A stretch of DNA of 56,290 nt from an uncultured Bacteroidales bacterium (lineage in GTDB: Bacteria > Bacteroidota > Bacteroidia > Bacteroidales > Bacteroidaceae), in assembly GCA_902776455.1 (NCBI GenBank), contig CACYQI010000015.1, positions 1-56,290 of the forward strand, in the 5' to 3' direction. How positions within the stretch are numbered: the stretch's first letter is position 1; each line of letters begins with the position of its first letter. Both the position numbers and the translations under genes were made by a program. The notes below the pieces were generated by a model. That model was not told where the DNA came from and did not search any database. It saw only the letters and a list, made by a program, of their open reading frames with translations. This document shows, one piece after another, positions 42,490-51,024 of this stretch.

Positions 42490-43257
42490 ATGGAGAAAAA
42501 AGAGAAAACGGGGAAGGTTTTCCTCATCGCGGGGAGCGAACCGCTGGGAAGTGCGGGCGTCCAGGCCGACATCAAGGCTATCACGCGTTGCGGAGGCTGG
42601 GCGGCCGCCGCGCTCACCTGCATTGTGGACGAGGACGTCCACCGCATCAAGGGCATCCACCACTTGCCGACGGACTTGATTGTCTCGCAGGCGGAGTCGT
42701 TCCTGAGCACCGTCGGAGCCGACTGCATCAAGACGGGCATCCTGCCCACCGACGAGATTATCCATGCTGTGGCCGGAGTGCTGCAACGCTTCTGCAGGCA
42801 GCCCATCCTCATCGACCCTGTCATCGTGAACTTTGCCGGCGAGCAGCTGGTCAGCGACGCGGCCATCGCCGCCTACAAGAACGAGCTTTTCCCGCTCGCC
42901 ACACTCATCACGCCCAACATCCGCGAAGCGGAGTTCCTGCTGGGACACGCCATCAGCGACCCCGAAAGCGACCTCCGCAAGCTGAGCGAATGGGGATGCA
43001 ACGTGCTGGTAAAGAGTGTGGAAGAGGGCCGCTACTTAGTGGATTACCTCTACGACCGTACGACTGAGACGCTCACGCCGCACCCGAAGAAGAAGCTGGC
43101 GCTCGACGACCGCAACGGCACGGGCGACACCTTGGCCAGCGCCATCGCTACCCATCTGGCAAAAGGCGACGACCTGGCGACCGCCGTCATGCGCGCCGAA
43201 GCCTACATGAACTACTTCCTGGCTGGTCCGCGCTACTACATCAGCGCCGAACTGTAA
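42490..43257 (+). CDS. thiD: Hydroxymethylpyrimidine (phosphate) kinase-like protein
   Basis: A 255-residue ribokinase-fold kinase of thiamine pyrimidine synthesis or salvage. The ATG at 42490 (MEKKEKTGKVFLIAGS) is the only plausible start. Motifs: AGSEPLGSAGVQADIKAI (the GSDPSGGAGIQADIKT motif of ThiD), DCIKTGILP, DPVIVNFAGEQLV, ITPNIREAEFL, and the anion-hole/catalytic DDRNGTGDTLASAIA, equivalent to GTGCTLSAAIA. Some positions are changed (EPLG for DPSG; GDTLA for GCTLS), so it may act on HMP-P, pyridoxal or a related substrate, but ThiD or PdxK-like is the best reading. No other thiamine genes are present here. The promoter box lies unusually close to the start. Confidence 0.82.
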   Translation: MEKKEKTGKVFLIAGSEPLGSAGVQADIKAITRCGGWAAAALTCIVDEDVHRIKGIHHLPTDLIVSQAESFLSTVGADCIKTGILPTDEIIHAVAGVLQRFCRQPILIDPVIVNFAGEQLVSDAAIAAYKNELFPLATLITPNIREAEFLLGHAISDPESDLRKLSEWGCNVLVKSVEEGRYLVDYLYDRTTETLTPHPKKKLALDDRNGTGDTLASAIATHLAKGDDLATAVMRAEAYMNYFLAGPRYYISAEL

Positions 43258-43314
43258 GGCCGTAACGACCGCCATTTCCAGAAGGTTTGTCCTGCTGTCC
43301 AGGGAGAATCATGA

Positions 43315-43425
43315 GCACTTCTGCTTGTGCGCCTATCCTTCGGCTTCCCTGACGACAAGCAGTCAAAGGGGGCTTTGTCCAAAGTCTCGCCTGTTATCTT
43401 TCGCACTTTCAGTGCTTTACTCCCA
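43315..43425. mobile_element. Degenerate MITE-like remnant
   Basis: Carries CGCCTATCCTTCGGCTTCCC, TGACGA(C/A)AAGCAG and CTTTCGCACTTTCAGTGCTT, all found in the full elements at 12233-12550 and 51322-51626. Both ends are missing and parts of the interior are lost. Confidence 0.5.
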
Positions 43426-43493
43426 TTCAACAAAAGGGGAATCTGACGGAACTCTCAGCCTCATGGAAAGGCACTCCGCGGGGGAGGGTTTTA

Positions 43494-43574
43494 CGCTCCG
43501 TGGAGCATCGCCCGATGCTCCGTGGAGGAAAGCCCGATGCTCCGTGGAGTGTAAAACCCACCTCCACGGAGCAT
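43494..43574. repeat. 22-bp family, locus 5 (mixed orientation)
   Basis: Three CTCCGTGGAG cores and one CTCCACGGAG core. The copies point towards each other, so the array is itself an inverted repeat: GGTTTTACGCTCC ... CACTCC complement ... GTAAAACCC. It could act as a bidirectional terminator between the convergent thiD-like and wzc-like genes. Confidence 0.75.
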
Positions 43575-43615
43575 TATTTTTAGAGGCACGCACAAGGCTC
43601 GCAAGCCTATGGCGG

Positions 43616-43678
43616 CTATAGTTGCTATAGTAGCTATAGTTTCTATAGAATCTATAGAATCTATCGTCGCTATAGCTG
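43616..43678 (+). repeat. 9-bp tandem array (CTATAGTNN, 7 units)
   Basis: Seven units of exactly 9 bp starting CTATAG (one is CTATCG). It lies between the 22-bp array and the end of the kinase gene. The family is not seen elsewhere in the window. Confidence 0.85.
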
Positions 43679-43720
43679 TGGCGGCTAAGCCGAGGCAAGG
43701 CTTCTCAGCCTGCCAACTTG

Positions 43721-46192
43721 TTATTTCTCAGTGTGCTCCTTGCCTTCGTGGGCACCGTACTGGCCGTAGAGGCCATAGTGGCCGTAGTGTCCGTAGCCGT
43801 AGCCATACTTGCTGTATTTGCCGTACTTGCCATACTTGCCGTAGCCATAGTAGTAGCCGTACTTCTTCTTCTTCATGTCAACGGCATTGAGCACAAGGCT
43901 GATCTTGGGCAGCTTTTCTTCGGCATTGAGGCTGTTGATGAGGTCGAAGTTAGCCCGCGGGCTGTAGTCGGCACGGCATACGAAGAGGCACATGTCGGCC
44001 ACACGACCGATGGAGAGGGTATCGCTCACCAGACCGATGGGCGGCGTGTCGAGCAGGACGTAGTCATAGTGCTCCTTGAGAAGCTCGATGGACTTGTCAA
44101 GCTGTTCGCGCGAAATGAGTTCGCCCGGGTTGGGAGGTATGATGCCGGCAGGCAGCACGTCGAGGTTCTTGTTGACTACGCTGTGTACTATTTGGTCGTC
44201 CAATGCTCCGAAGGTCATGTCGTTGCCAGAGAGGAAGGTAGTGATGCCCTTCTTGTCGCTCGGCAAGCCAAAGAGCTTCACCAGACGGGGCTTGCGGATG
44301 TCGAGGCCTACGACGACGACCTTCTTGCCCATCAGTGCCAGCGACATGGCGAGGTTGGTGCAGACAAACGTCTTGCCCTCACCGGGAATACAGCTGGTGC
44401 AGAGGATGACTCTCTCCTCTCCCTCGAGGATGAAGCGCAGATTCGTACGCAATCCGCGGAATGCCTCCTCCATCGCATTGTTCGTATTCTCGCGCACCAC
44501 GAGGGCTTTCTCGCCATCGACGGTCTTGCCAGCCAACGGGATGTCGGCCAAGATACTGATTTTCGTCAGCTTCTCCACGTCTTCGCGTCCCTCGATGCGG
44601 TAGCGGAGCAGGTTCAGCAAGTAAATAAGGCCGATGGGGAAACCTATGCCGAGCAGCAGCGCAATGAGCCAGATGATGTTGCTCTTCGGTGCCACTTGCC
44701 CCATGAGCTGCGGGGAGTCGATGATGCGGGCCTTGGCTGCCGTGCTGGCCAGGGAGATGTAGTTCTCCTCGCGCTTCTGCAGGAGCATCAGGTAGAGGTT
44801 GGCCTTGATTTCCTGCTGACGGCTCATGTTCGTCAGGGCACGCTCTTGGGTGGGCGTACTGCTGATGCGGCTGCTGTACATGCTGTACTGCCTGTCGGCA
44901 CTCGACTTCTGCGTCATCACGTCGTTGCGGATGGCGTCGAGGCTCATCTGTATGGAGGGCCACATCTCATCGAGCTGGGCTGTCAGGTTCTGGACGTAGG
45001 GGTTGTCCTCGCTCGACGACTTGAGCAGACGGTTACGCTGCAGCACAGCCTCGTTGTACTTGCTTATGAGGGCGTTGAGGTTGGCATTGCTCAGGCCAAG
45101 ATTGGCAGGGATGACCTGCTTGGCGTTGGCGGGATTGTTCACGTAGTTGACCAAGGCATTGATGAGGTTCAGCTGGGTCTCGAACTCCACTTGCTTCTTC
45201 TGGTACTCGGTTGTACTGGAGAGGGCATTCGTGGCATCGTTGGTCAGGTTGATGAGTTCGTTGCTCTTCTTGTACTGCTCCATGTCGCCTTCCGTCACGT
45301 CCAGCTCGCCGCGGATGAAGTCGATACGTTCCTTGATGAACTCCTCCGTCTTCATCGCCACCTCGTTCTTGTCTTCGTTGGCATCGTCGTTGTAGCTCTT
45401 GAAGAGTTCGTTCAGATAGTCGAGCGAGCGGCCCACCTGCGTGTCGGTGAAGGAGAGCTGTGCAACGGTCGTCATCTTGCTGGTAGCTCCGGCAGAGAGC
45501 TTGCTCCTGTACATGCGTGCAGCCCTCTCGATGGGAAGGATGGTGGCATAGAGCTTCTCGTCCTTCCACTTTGTGCCGGGGTTCTGCTGGAAGATGATGA
45601 CGCCCATCGGCGTGTTGATGCTGCCGGGCAGCTTCTGGAGGTTGTGCTCGAAGGTGACAGGCTCTTTCTGTCCGGGCAACATCACCTTGCCCACGATGTG
45701 CAGGCCCTTTCCGGCCTTGGTGATCTCTATGTCAATCGTGTTGCGCAGCACAGCAAGCTGATGCTGCGGCATGTCCACGATGATAGGGTTGTTCTGATAC
45801 TGCTCTATCTTCTTGACTTTCCCCTCTATCGCATAGCTGACATAGAGCTTGAGCGACTTCACGACGCGGCTGTTGATGTTGGTGCTGGTCAGAATCTCCA
45901 GCTCGTTCTCAAAGCCATTCGTGTTGGAAATGATGCCCATACTCTCCAGGTTCATCTGGCCTCCCATGGCGCGGCGGGCATTGCCTTCGTTGTCCTTAAT
46001 CAACACCTTCATCGACGAGGTGAACACCGGCTGGGCGTAGCGCAGATAGCAGAACGCTATCGAAAGCGCTATGAACGTGGACAACAGGATCCACTGCCAG
46101 TTAAGTACTACGATTGTCCAAATCGACGATAGGGTGAAACCACCGGATTCTTCTTCTTTCTGTAATTCTTCGTTTGCTACGTAATCTGCCAT
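43721..46192 (-). CDS. Wzc-like polysaccharide co-polymerase / BY-type tyrosine autokinase
   Basis: An 823-residue inner-membrane protein that should control capsule or exopolysaccharide chain length and export. A Wzz-type N-terminal domain with a membrane helix (about 30-50), a long coiled-coil periplasmic region (260-480) with the GNVR-like segment, and a second helix near 500 (IIWLIALLLGIGFPIGLIYL) precede the cytosolic kinase. Kinase motifs: Walker A PGEGKT with Lys607, VVGLDIRKPRL (Walker A') and YDYVLLDTPP (Walker B). The C-terminal tail (778-812) has 15 tyrosines, mostly as (K/H)YG repeats, and should be the autophosphorylation cluster. It is divergent from the sugar-transferase-family gene at 46368, a common exopolysaccharide pairing. 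Confidence 0.93.
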   Translation of the reverse strand: MADYVANEELQKEEESGGFTLSSIWTIVVLNWQWILLSTFIALSIAFCYLRYAQPVFTSSMKVLIKDNEGNARRAMGGQMNLESMGIISNTNGFENELEILTSTNINSRVVKSLKLYVSYAIEGKVKKIEQYQNNPIIVDMPQHQLAVLRNTIDIEITKAGKGLHIVGKVMLPGQKEPVTFEHNLQKLPGSINTPMGVIIFQQNPGTKWKDEKLYATILPIERAARMYRSKLSAGATSKMTTVAQLSFTDTQVGRSLDYLNELFKSYNDDANEDKNEVAMKTEEFIKERIDFIRGELDVTEGDMEQYKKSNELINLTNDATNALSSTTEYQKKQVEFETQLNLINALVNYVNNPANAKQVIPANLGLSNANLNALISKYNEAVLQRNRLLKSSSEDNPYVQNLTAQLDEMWPSIQMSLDAIRNDVMTQKSSADRQYSMYSSRISSTPTQERALTNMSRQQEIKANLYLMLLQKREENYISLASTAAKARIIDSPQLMGQVAPKSNIIWLIALLLGIGFPIGLIYLLNLLRYRIEGREDVEKLTKISILADIPLAGKTVDGEKALVVRENTNNAMEEAFRGLRTNLRFILEGEERVILCTSCIPGEGKTFVCTNLAMSLALMGKKVVVVGLDIRKPRLVKLFGLPSDKKGITTFLSGNDMTFGALDDQIVHSVVNKNLDVLPAGIIPPNPGELISREQLDKSIELLKEHYDYVLLDTPPIGLVSDTLSIGRVADMCLFVCRADYSPRANFDLINSLNAEEKLPKISLVLNAVDMKKKKYGYYYGYGKYGKYGKYSKYGYGYGHYGHYGLYGQYGAHEGKEHTEK

Positions 46193-46246
46193 ATTATCTC
46201 GTATTATGTTTTGCTTAACCTTTTATGTTATTATACAATCAGCGTG

Positions 46247-46254
46247 CAAAGATA
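46247..46254 (-). promoter_or_regulatory. Minus-7 promoter element for the wzc-like gene
   Basis: TATCTTTG on the minus strand, 54 nt before the start. TTTA lies 19 nt upstream in place of TTTG. It is divergent from the promoter at 46324-46357. Confidence 0.6.
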
Positions 46255-46323
46255 CGAATTAATATAATAATGTTAAAGGAAATGCAAGGAAAATTGTGCT
46301 TCGCAGCGATTTCATCCCTTTTC

Positions 46324-46357
46324 TTTGCCAAAAATCGCACAAAAAGTCGTAACTTTG
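46324..46357 (+). promoter_or_regulatory. Promoter for the sugar-transferase-family gene
   Basis: TTTG (46324-46327), 22 nt, TAACTTTG (46350-46357). The spacing is slightly long. The first ATG (46368) is only 10 nt after the box; the Met at 46398 would leave a more usual leader. Confidence 0.6.
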
Positions 46358-46367
46358 CCTACGAAGT

Positions 46368-47750
46368 ATGCGCATCATGCACACACCTCTCTACACAATG
46401 CATCGCAAAGGAACAACAAATATAACCGTACGGGACTTGCTTTTGGAATGCGTCGCCATCCTGGTCGAAGCACTCCTCTGGCTCGGATGCGTCTATGCTG
46501 CCACAAAGCTGCAGGCAGGAAAAACGGGAGCCGTCGCACCCTTTGTCTGGCTTGTACTCATGGCTTGGGGCATCACGTTCCTGTTCGTAGCCACGCGCAT
46601 CTTTCCCAACAACGCCTGCAGCCGCACGGCTCGGCGAGACGAAGTGGTGGCTTGCGCCATGAAGACGGCTGTAGCCTTCGGCGTTCTTACCTTAGCTGTC
46701 TTCACGGAAAGAAACGCCCTGCAACTCCTCTCCTGCCTCTTCTTCTGCATCGCCTTGACGTTGGAACGGCTCATCCTCAACAGCTGGTTCATTCGCTACT
46801 GCTTGCGAAACGGCGAACACGGCGTGTTCATCGCGGGCGAAGAAGCTGTCTGGCAACAGAAAGCCTTGCAGCAGAACACCTACGGACTGAAGCTTCTCCG
46901 GCTGGAAACGCCTGCCTCTCAGCAACAGGAAGGGCAAACGGCAGAGCTGCTGAATGCTTTCCTTGCGGCTCATCCCGAGACGGGAAGCGTCTATTGCGAC
47001 ACGTCGTTTCTGCCTGCAAAGGAGCTGGAAGCCGTTGCTCACACTTGCTGCGAACAAGGTCTGACACTTCACCTTCTGCCCCTCCCCCACCAGGCATTGC
47101 CCCAATCGGTGGAGAGCGAATGTCGAGGCACAGTGGAGGTCCTTTCGCCGGCCTGCCTTCCGCTACGAAGCATAGCCAACAGAATAATCAAACGCTTGAC
47201 GGACATCGTGTTGAGCCTCATCGTCCTGCTCACCGTCTTTCCGCCCTTCGCCCTGATTGCCTACATTTGCATCAAGCGGCAGAGCCACGGACCGGTCTTT
47301 ACGACCCGACATCTCTGCGGCATGAACGGCAAGAAGTTCCTGAGCCTCACCTTCCGTACTCGGCACTACGAGGAAGCCCCTTCCTTCTTCGACGGCACGG
47401 GAGATCCGGGTTACTTCCCCTTCGGAAAGTTCCTGAAGCACTCGCGGCTCGAACTGTTGCCGCAGTTCCTGTGCGTCCTTTGGGGCAGCATGACGATTGT
47501 CGGCTCGCAGGCGATGTTGCCGGAGCACTACGACAACTACAGCAAAGAGATGAGGCAGCTCTTCGCCTCCGGCTGCCACCTCAAAGCCGGCATCACTTGC
47601 TTCCACTTCCCTTCACAAGGCAAGAACAGCACACAGGCCGATGTCTGGTACTGCCGCAACTGGGGGTTCTGGCTCGACATGCGCATCATGCTCCTGCGTC
47701 TCGGCACGTTGCTCAGCAAGTCGAAGGCAAAGTCTATTCATTATATATAA
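46368..47750 (+). CDS. Polyprenyl glycosylphosphotransferase-like protein, catalytic motif altered
   Basis: A 460-residue membrane protein with the layout of WcaJ-type initiating enzymes: four hydrophobic segments in the first 150 residues, a central soluble domain (about 155-260) and a C-terminal sugar-transferase domain (from 267, KRLTDIVLSLIVLL). The domain keeps GPVF, GMNGKKF and LLPQ, but key motifs differ from the family. SLDELPQ reads RLELLPQ (360-366), so the Asp-Glu dyad becomes Glu-Leu; the KFRSM motif reads TFRTR; GDMS-VGPRP reads GSMT-VGSQA. It may be an inactive or re-purposed member. Starts at 46368, 46377 and 46398 are all possible. The last codons lie in an AT-rich repeat. Context with the Wzc-like kinase points to surface polysaccharide. 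Confidence 0.75.
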   Translation: MRIMHTPLYTMHRKGTTNITVRDLLLECVAILVEALLWLGCVYAATKLQAGKTGAVAPFVWLVLMAWGITFLFVATRIFPNNACSRTARRDEVVACAMKTAVAFGVLTLAVFTERNALQLLSCLFFCIALTLERLILNSWFIRYCLRNGEHGVFIAGEEAVWQQKALQQNTYGLKLLRLETPASQQQEGQTAELLNAFLAAHPETGSVYCDTSFLPAKELEAVAHTCCEQGLTLHLLPLPHQALPQSVESECRGTVEVLSPACLPLRSIANRIIKRLTDIVLSLIVLLTVFPPFALIAYICIKRQSHGPVFTTRHLCGMNGKKFLSLTFRTRHYEEAPSFFDGTGDPGYFPFGKFLKHSRLELLPQFLCVLWGSMTIVGSQAMLPEHYDNYSKEMRQLFASGCHLKAGITCFHFPSQGKNSTQADVWYCRNWGFWLDMRIMLLRLGTLLSKSKAKSIHYI

Positions 47751-47852
47751 TATATAGGAACAACACAAAACCTTTCGGAACTGCCCATTCCGCACTCCCC
47801 CCTTGCGGATGGCCTCAGAACCGATAAGCAAACAAACAGTCGAATCGAAAAC

Positions 47853-47929
47853 AAACAGCAAACAGTAAATCGTTAAACAGCAAATAGTAAACCTTTAAAT
47901 AGTAAATAGTAAATCGTCAAATCGTAAAT
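47853..47929 (+). repeat. AGTAAAT/CGT short repeats before 47937
   Basis: Imperfect copies of AACAGTAAATCGTTAAACAG and AAATAGTAAATCGTCAAATC run up to 8 nt before the next start codon. The 33-bp block at 47897-47929 matches the in-frame segment of guaA (8181-8213) at 30 positions. A shorter relative lies at 49390-49430 before rny. The rest of the 47751-47936 gap shows no gene. Confidence 0.85.
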
Positions 47930-47936
47930 AACCATC

Positions 47937-48563
47937 ATGTCTATATTCAGTAAATTATTCCGCCGAAACAAAGCGGAAGAGCAGACGAAGGCAGGAGGCA
48001 TGGAGGACTTCATGCTTCTCATCCGCGTCTATTACCAGGCAGTGATGGCGGCACAGCTTGGTATCAGCAACTTAGCCGCGCTGCCCGACCTGCGCATCTT
48101 CAAGCAGACCTACCGCGTCACTACGCTCAACAACAAGCTCGGCCTTGCTGAGAAGAAGTACTGCCGCAAGCTCATGCAGGACATCTACAATGTGAGCGAC
48201 GGCTTCTTCACAGAGATTGACGGCAGCATCCGCAAGCATTGCCGCAAGATACAGGACGCACAGAGCTACCTCATTCAGTTCCAGGGCTTCAGCCAAGACC
48301 TGATGATGCTCATGGGGAACCTCATGCAATGGAAGATGCGACTGCCCAGTTTCTTCCGCGGAGCACTGCGCGAGATGACGGCAAAGCAGATTCACCAAGT
48401 GCTGACGAAGAACGAATGGAAGGACGAAGGCGTGCGTCGCGCCTGCTTCTCTGTACGTAGGTATCAAAGCATGCTCGACTATTCAGAACAGTGGATGACT
48501 GAGTATGTATATACCATCGTTATGCTCGCAAAGAAGGAGCCAAAGAAAAATAGTGACCAATAA
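47937..48563 (+). CDS. Conserved hypothetical protein
   Basis: A 208-residue, mostly helical, basic protein without a signal peptide or membrane segment (MSIFSKLFRRNKAEE...). The repeated pattern of hydrophobic and charged residues (LLIRVYYQAVMAAQL, KYCRKLMQDIYNVSDGFF, MLMGNLMQWKMRLPSFF) suggests a helical bundle. I do not recognise a domain. It lies directly upstream of the coiled-coil/zapA/rny group but is separated from it by a promoter at 48566-48596. Its own transcription may come from the sugar-transferase promoter. Codon use is like its neighbours. The ORF quality and length support a real gene; no function is proposed. Confidence 0.75.
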   Translation: MSIFSKLFRRNKAEEQTKAGGMEDFMLLIRVYYQAVMAAQLGISNLAALPDLRIFKQTYRVTTLNNKLGLAEKKYCRKLMQDIYNVSDGFFTEIDGSIRKHCRKIQDAQSYLIQFQGFSQDLMMLMGNLMQWKMRLPSFFRGALREMTAKQIHQVLTKNEWKDEGVRRACFSVRRYQSMLDYSEQWMTEYVYTIVMLAKKEPKKNSDQ

Positions 48564-48565
48564 AC

Positions 48566-48596
48566 TTGCATAAAGATAGAAAAAGTATTATCTTTG
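48566..48596 (+). promoter_or_regulatory. Promoter for the coiled-coil/zapA/rny group
   Basis: TTG (48566-48568), 20 nt, TATCTTTG (48589-48596). The first start codon is 24 nt further on. Confidence 0.7.
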
Positions 48597-48620
48597 TCCG
48601 CAAATTGAGGTACTTGTGCC

Positions 48621-48920
48621 ATGAATCAGGAACTAAAAGACATCATCATCCGGCTGGAGACGCGCGTCAGACAGCTCATCATGCAGCAGGAAAAGCAGCA
48701 TGGCGAGCAGGATGTGCTATTGCGAAAACTGAAGGAAAAGGACGAGGAGATACTCAAGCTACAGATTCAGAACGAGGAACTCAAGCAGCAATACAACCGC
48801 CTGAAAATGGCGAAGTACATCGACATGGCCGACAACGATGTCAAAGACATGCGGGGGCGCATCAGGGCGATGGTGCGCGACATCGACCGGTGCATCTCTA
48901 TGCTGAAGGTGAAACAGTAG
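48621..48920 (+). CDS. Small coiled-coil protein upstream of zapA
   Basis: A 99-residue cytosolic protein. Residues 1-75 form a heptad pattern rich in Leu, Glu, Gln and Lys (IIIRLETRVRQLIMQQEKQ, LRKLKEKDEEILKLQIQNEE), a clear coiled coil. The last 25 residues are a basic helix (RGRIRAMVRDIDRCISMLK). It lies 50 nt before zapA and behind a shared promoter. Size, composition and position recall ZapB-like division proteins, which bind ZapA in other bacteria. The gene order suggests the same partnership here, but this is inference from context only. Confidence 0.75.
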   Translation: MNQELKDIIIRLETRVRQLIMQQEKQHGEQDVLLRKLKEKDEEILKLQIQNEELKQQYNRLKMAKYIDMADNDVKDMRGRIRAMVRDIDRCISMLKVKQ

Positions 48921-48970
48921 TGTGGATGAAGTATTAAAGATTAGGGACTAAAGATTAAGGACTTGAGATA

Positions 48971-49273
48971 ATGGAGGACACCCTTTCTATAACACTCCGA
49001 TTCGGCACATGGACGTTGCCCATGACCGTCAAGCGCGAGGAGGAATACATCTATCGACAGGCAGAAAAGCTCATCAAGGAGAGGTACAGCTTCTATACAA
49101 GCAGCTACCCTGGGCAAAGCAAGGAGATGTATCTCGTGATGACCATCCTCGACATTGCGGTGCAGAGCAAGCGGCAGGAGACCGAGGGAAACGCGGAACC
49201 TATCCTGGAACGACTCCGCCCGCTGCTTTCGGAAGTGGAGGCCGCCATAGCTGACGATAAGGTAAAAAGGTGA
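48971..49273 (+). CDS. zapA: Cell-division protein ZapA
   Basis: A 100-residue protein matching ZapA in length and layout. It has an N-terminal beta-rich head (SITLRFGTWTLPMTVKREEE), a helix with EEYIYRQAEKLIKERYSFY, and a long C-terminal coiled-coil helix (MYLVMTILDIAVQSKRQET...LRPLLSEVEAAIADD). ZapA cross-links FtsZ filaments at the division ring. The short coiled-coil gene just upstream could encode its partner. The sequence is divergent, as usual for Bacteroidetes, so the call rests on fold pattern and on the zapA-rny neighbourhood. It is followed by a probable structured RNA. Confidence 0.8.
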   Translation: MEDTLSITLRFGTWTLPMTVKREEEYIYRQAEKLIKERYSFYTSSYPGQSKEMYLVMTILDIAVQSKRQETEGNAEPILERLRPLLSEVEAAIADDKVKR

Positions 49274-49285
49274 TACAGCCACTTC

Positions 49286-49362
49286 TCTTGACTCCAACGC
49301 AGGTTCACGGTTGCTCCCAAACGGGATGGCAATCGCCCTACTCCTGCGGGAATAACTCAAAG
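49286..49362 (+). ncRNA. Probable structured RNA between zapA and rny (6S-like candidate)
   Basis: A rod-like fold can be drawn: TTGA (49288-49291) with TCAA (49357-49360); CGCAGG (49298-49303) with CCTGCG (49343-49348); then an unpaired region (TTCAC / GCCCTACT); GGTTGC (49309-49314) with GCAATC (49329-49334); and TCCC/GGGA closing an AAAC loop. A closing stem, an open bubble and an apical hairpin are the layout of 6S RNA. A 6S gene next to zapA is known in gamma-proteobacteria; for Bacteroidetes I rely on memory only. It could instead be a terminator or a leader of rny. Confidence 0.5.
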
Positions 49363-49434
49363 ACCCTGAGCAAACAACATTTCAAAGAGTAAGCAAACAG
49401 TTAACAGTAAATAGTTTAATCGTAAATCAAGAAC

Positions 49435-50997
49435 ATGACAGTAGATATCATTGTAGCCCTCTCGGTTGCCATCATAGTGTTCTTCGTCCTTGTGGCCGTA
49501 TGGTACTTCGTGGCCGTTCCTTCCAAGCGAAAGGCTCTGGCCGAAGAGGCACGCGAGAACGCCGAGAAAGAGGCAGAAGTCATCAAGCAGAAGAAACTGC
49601 TTGAAGTGAAGGAGAAGTTCCTGAGCAAACGCACGGAACTCGAGAAGGAAGTGCGGCAGCACAACCAGCAGATACAGCAGGCCGAGAACCGCATCAAGCA
49701 GCGCGAGATGCAACTCAACCAAAAGCAGGACGAACTGACGCGGCGCAAGCAGGAAGCCGACGCCCAGCGGCAACGCATGGAGACACAGCAGGCACTGCTC
49801 GAGAAGAAGGAGGAAGAGGTGAAGGCACGCTTCTCCGACCTCATCAACCAAGAGCGGACCAAGCTCGAAGAAATCTCCGGACTCAGCGTCGAAGAAGCAC
49901 GCGAGCGACTCATCGAAACGCTGAAGGACGAGGCTAAAACCAATGCCGCCGCCTACATCAACGAGATAATGGACGATGCACGCATGACGGCTACGAAGGA
50001 AGCTAAACGCATCATCATCCAGAGCATACAGCGCGTCGCCACCGAAACGGCCGTAGAAAACTCCGTCACCGTCTTCCACATCGACGACAACGACGTGAAG
50101 GGACGCATCATCGGACGCGAAGGACGCAACATCCGCGCACTCGAAGCCGCCACTGGCACCGAGATTGTCGTGGACGATACACCCGAAGCCATCGTCATCA
50201 GCGCCTTCGACCCCATCCGACGCGAGATTTGCCGACTGGCTCTTCACCAGCTCGTTAGCGACGGACGCATACACCCCGCACGCATCGAGGAAGTGGTGGC
50301 AAAGGTCAAGAAGCAAATCGAAGAGGAAATCCTCGAAGTGGGAAAGCGCACCACCATCGACCTCGGCGTACACGGACTGCACCCCGAACTCATCCGCATC
50401 ATCGGCAAGATGAAGTACCGCAGCAGCTACGGACAGAACCTCCTCCAGCATGCTCGCGAGACGGCCAACCTCTGCGCTGTCATGGCCTCCGAGCTGGGTC
50501 TCAACCCCAAGAAGGCGAAACGCGCCGGACTGCTGCACGACATCGGCAAGGTGCCCGACGAGGAACCCGAACTGCCACACGCTCTCTACGGTGCCAAGCT
50601 TGCCGAGAAGTACAAGGAGAAGCCGGAGATCTGCAACGCCATCGGTGCACACCACGACGAGATGGAGATGACTACGCTGCTCGCACCCATCGTGCAGGTC
50701 TGCGATGCCATCAGCGGAGCACGTCCCGGAGCACGTCGCGAGATTGTAGAAGCCTACATCAAGCGACTCAAGGACCTCGAGGACATCGCCATGAGTCACC
50801 CGGGCGTCGTCAAGACCTACGCTATCCAGGCTGGCCGCGAACTGCGCGTCATCGTCGGAGCAGACAAGATTGACGACAAGCAGACCGAGCTGCTCAGTTC
50901 GGAGATTGCTACACGCATACAGAACGAGATGACCTATCCCGGCCAAGTCAAGATAACGGTCATCCGCGAGACACGCTCCATCGCCTACGCCAAGTAA
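49435..50997 (+). CDS. rny: Ribonuclease Y
   Basis: A 520-residue membrane-anchored endoribonuclease that starts mRNA decay. The N-terminal helix ([20 protein letters not shown], 4-23) anchors it. A long Lys/Glu/Gln-rich coiled coil covers about 30-190. A KH domain follows (about 205-270, [19 protein letters not shown]). The HD domain has HARE in [11 protein letters not shown] and the metal-binding HDIGK. The family end [13 protein letters not shown] is intact. It is the last gene of the zapA group and has its own strong terminator 28 nt on. Short AGTAAAT repeats lie just before the start codon at 49390-49430. Confidence 0.97.
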   Translation: MTVDIIVALSVAIIVFFVLVAVWYFVAVPSKRKALAEEARENAEKEAEVIKQKKLLEVKEKFLSKRTELEKEVRQHNQQIQQAENRIKQREMQLNQKQDELTRRKQEADAQRQRMETQQALLEKKEEEVKARFSDLINQERTKLEEISGLSVEEARERLIETLKDEAKTNAAAYINEIMDDARMTATKEAKRIIIQSIQRVATETAVENSVTVFHIDDNDVKGRIIGREGRNIRALEAATGTEIVVDDTPEAIVISAFDPIRREICRLALHQLVSDGRIHPARIEEVVAKVKKQIEEEILEVGKRTTIDLGVHGLHPELIRIIGKMKYRSSYGQNLLQHARETANLCAVMASELGLNPKKAKRAGLLHDIGKVPDEEPELPHALYGAKLAEKYKEKPEICNAIGAHHDEMEMTTLLAPIVQVCDAISGARPGARREIVEAYIKRLKDLEDIAMSHPGVVKTYAIQAGRELRVIVGADKIDDKQTELLSSEIATRIQNEMTYPGQVKITVIRETRSIAYAK

Positions 50998-51024
50998 CGG
51001 CGTAATACCTTAGAACACAGCACA

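Noticed and set aside
43718-46132. 804-codon frame antisense to the Wzc-like kinase
   Set aside because: The kinase on the other strand has Walker motifs, membrane helices and a promoter; the antisense frame is a by-product of codon bias.
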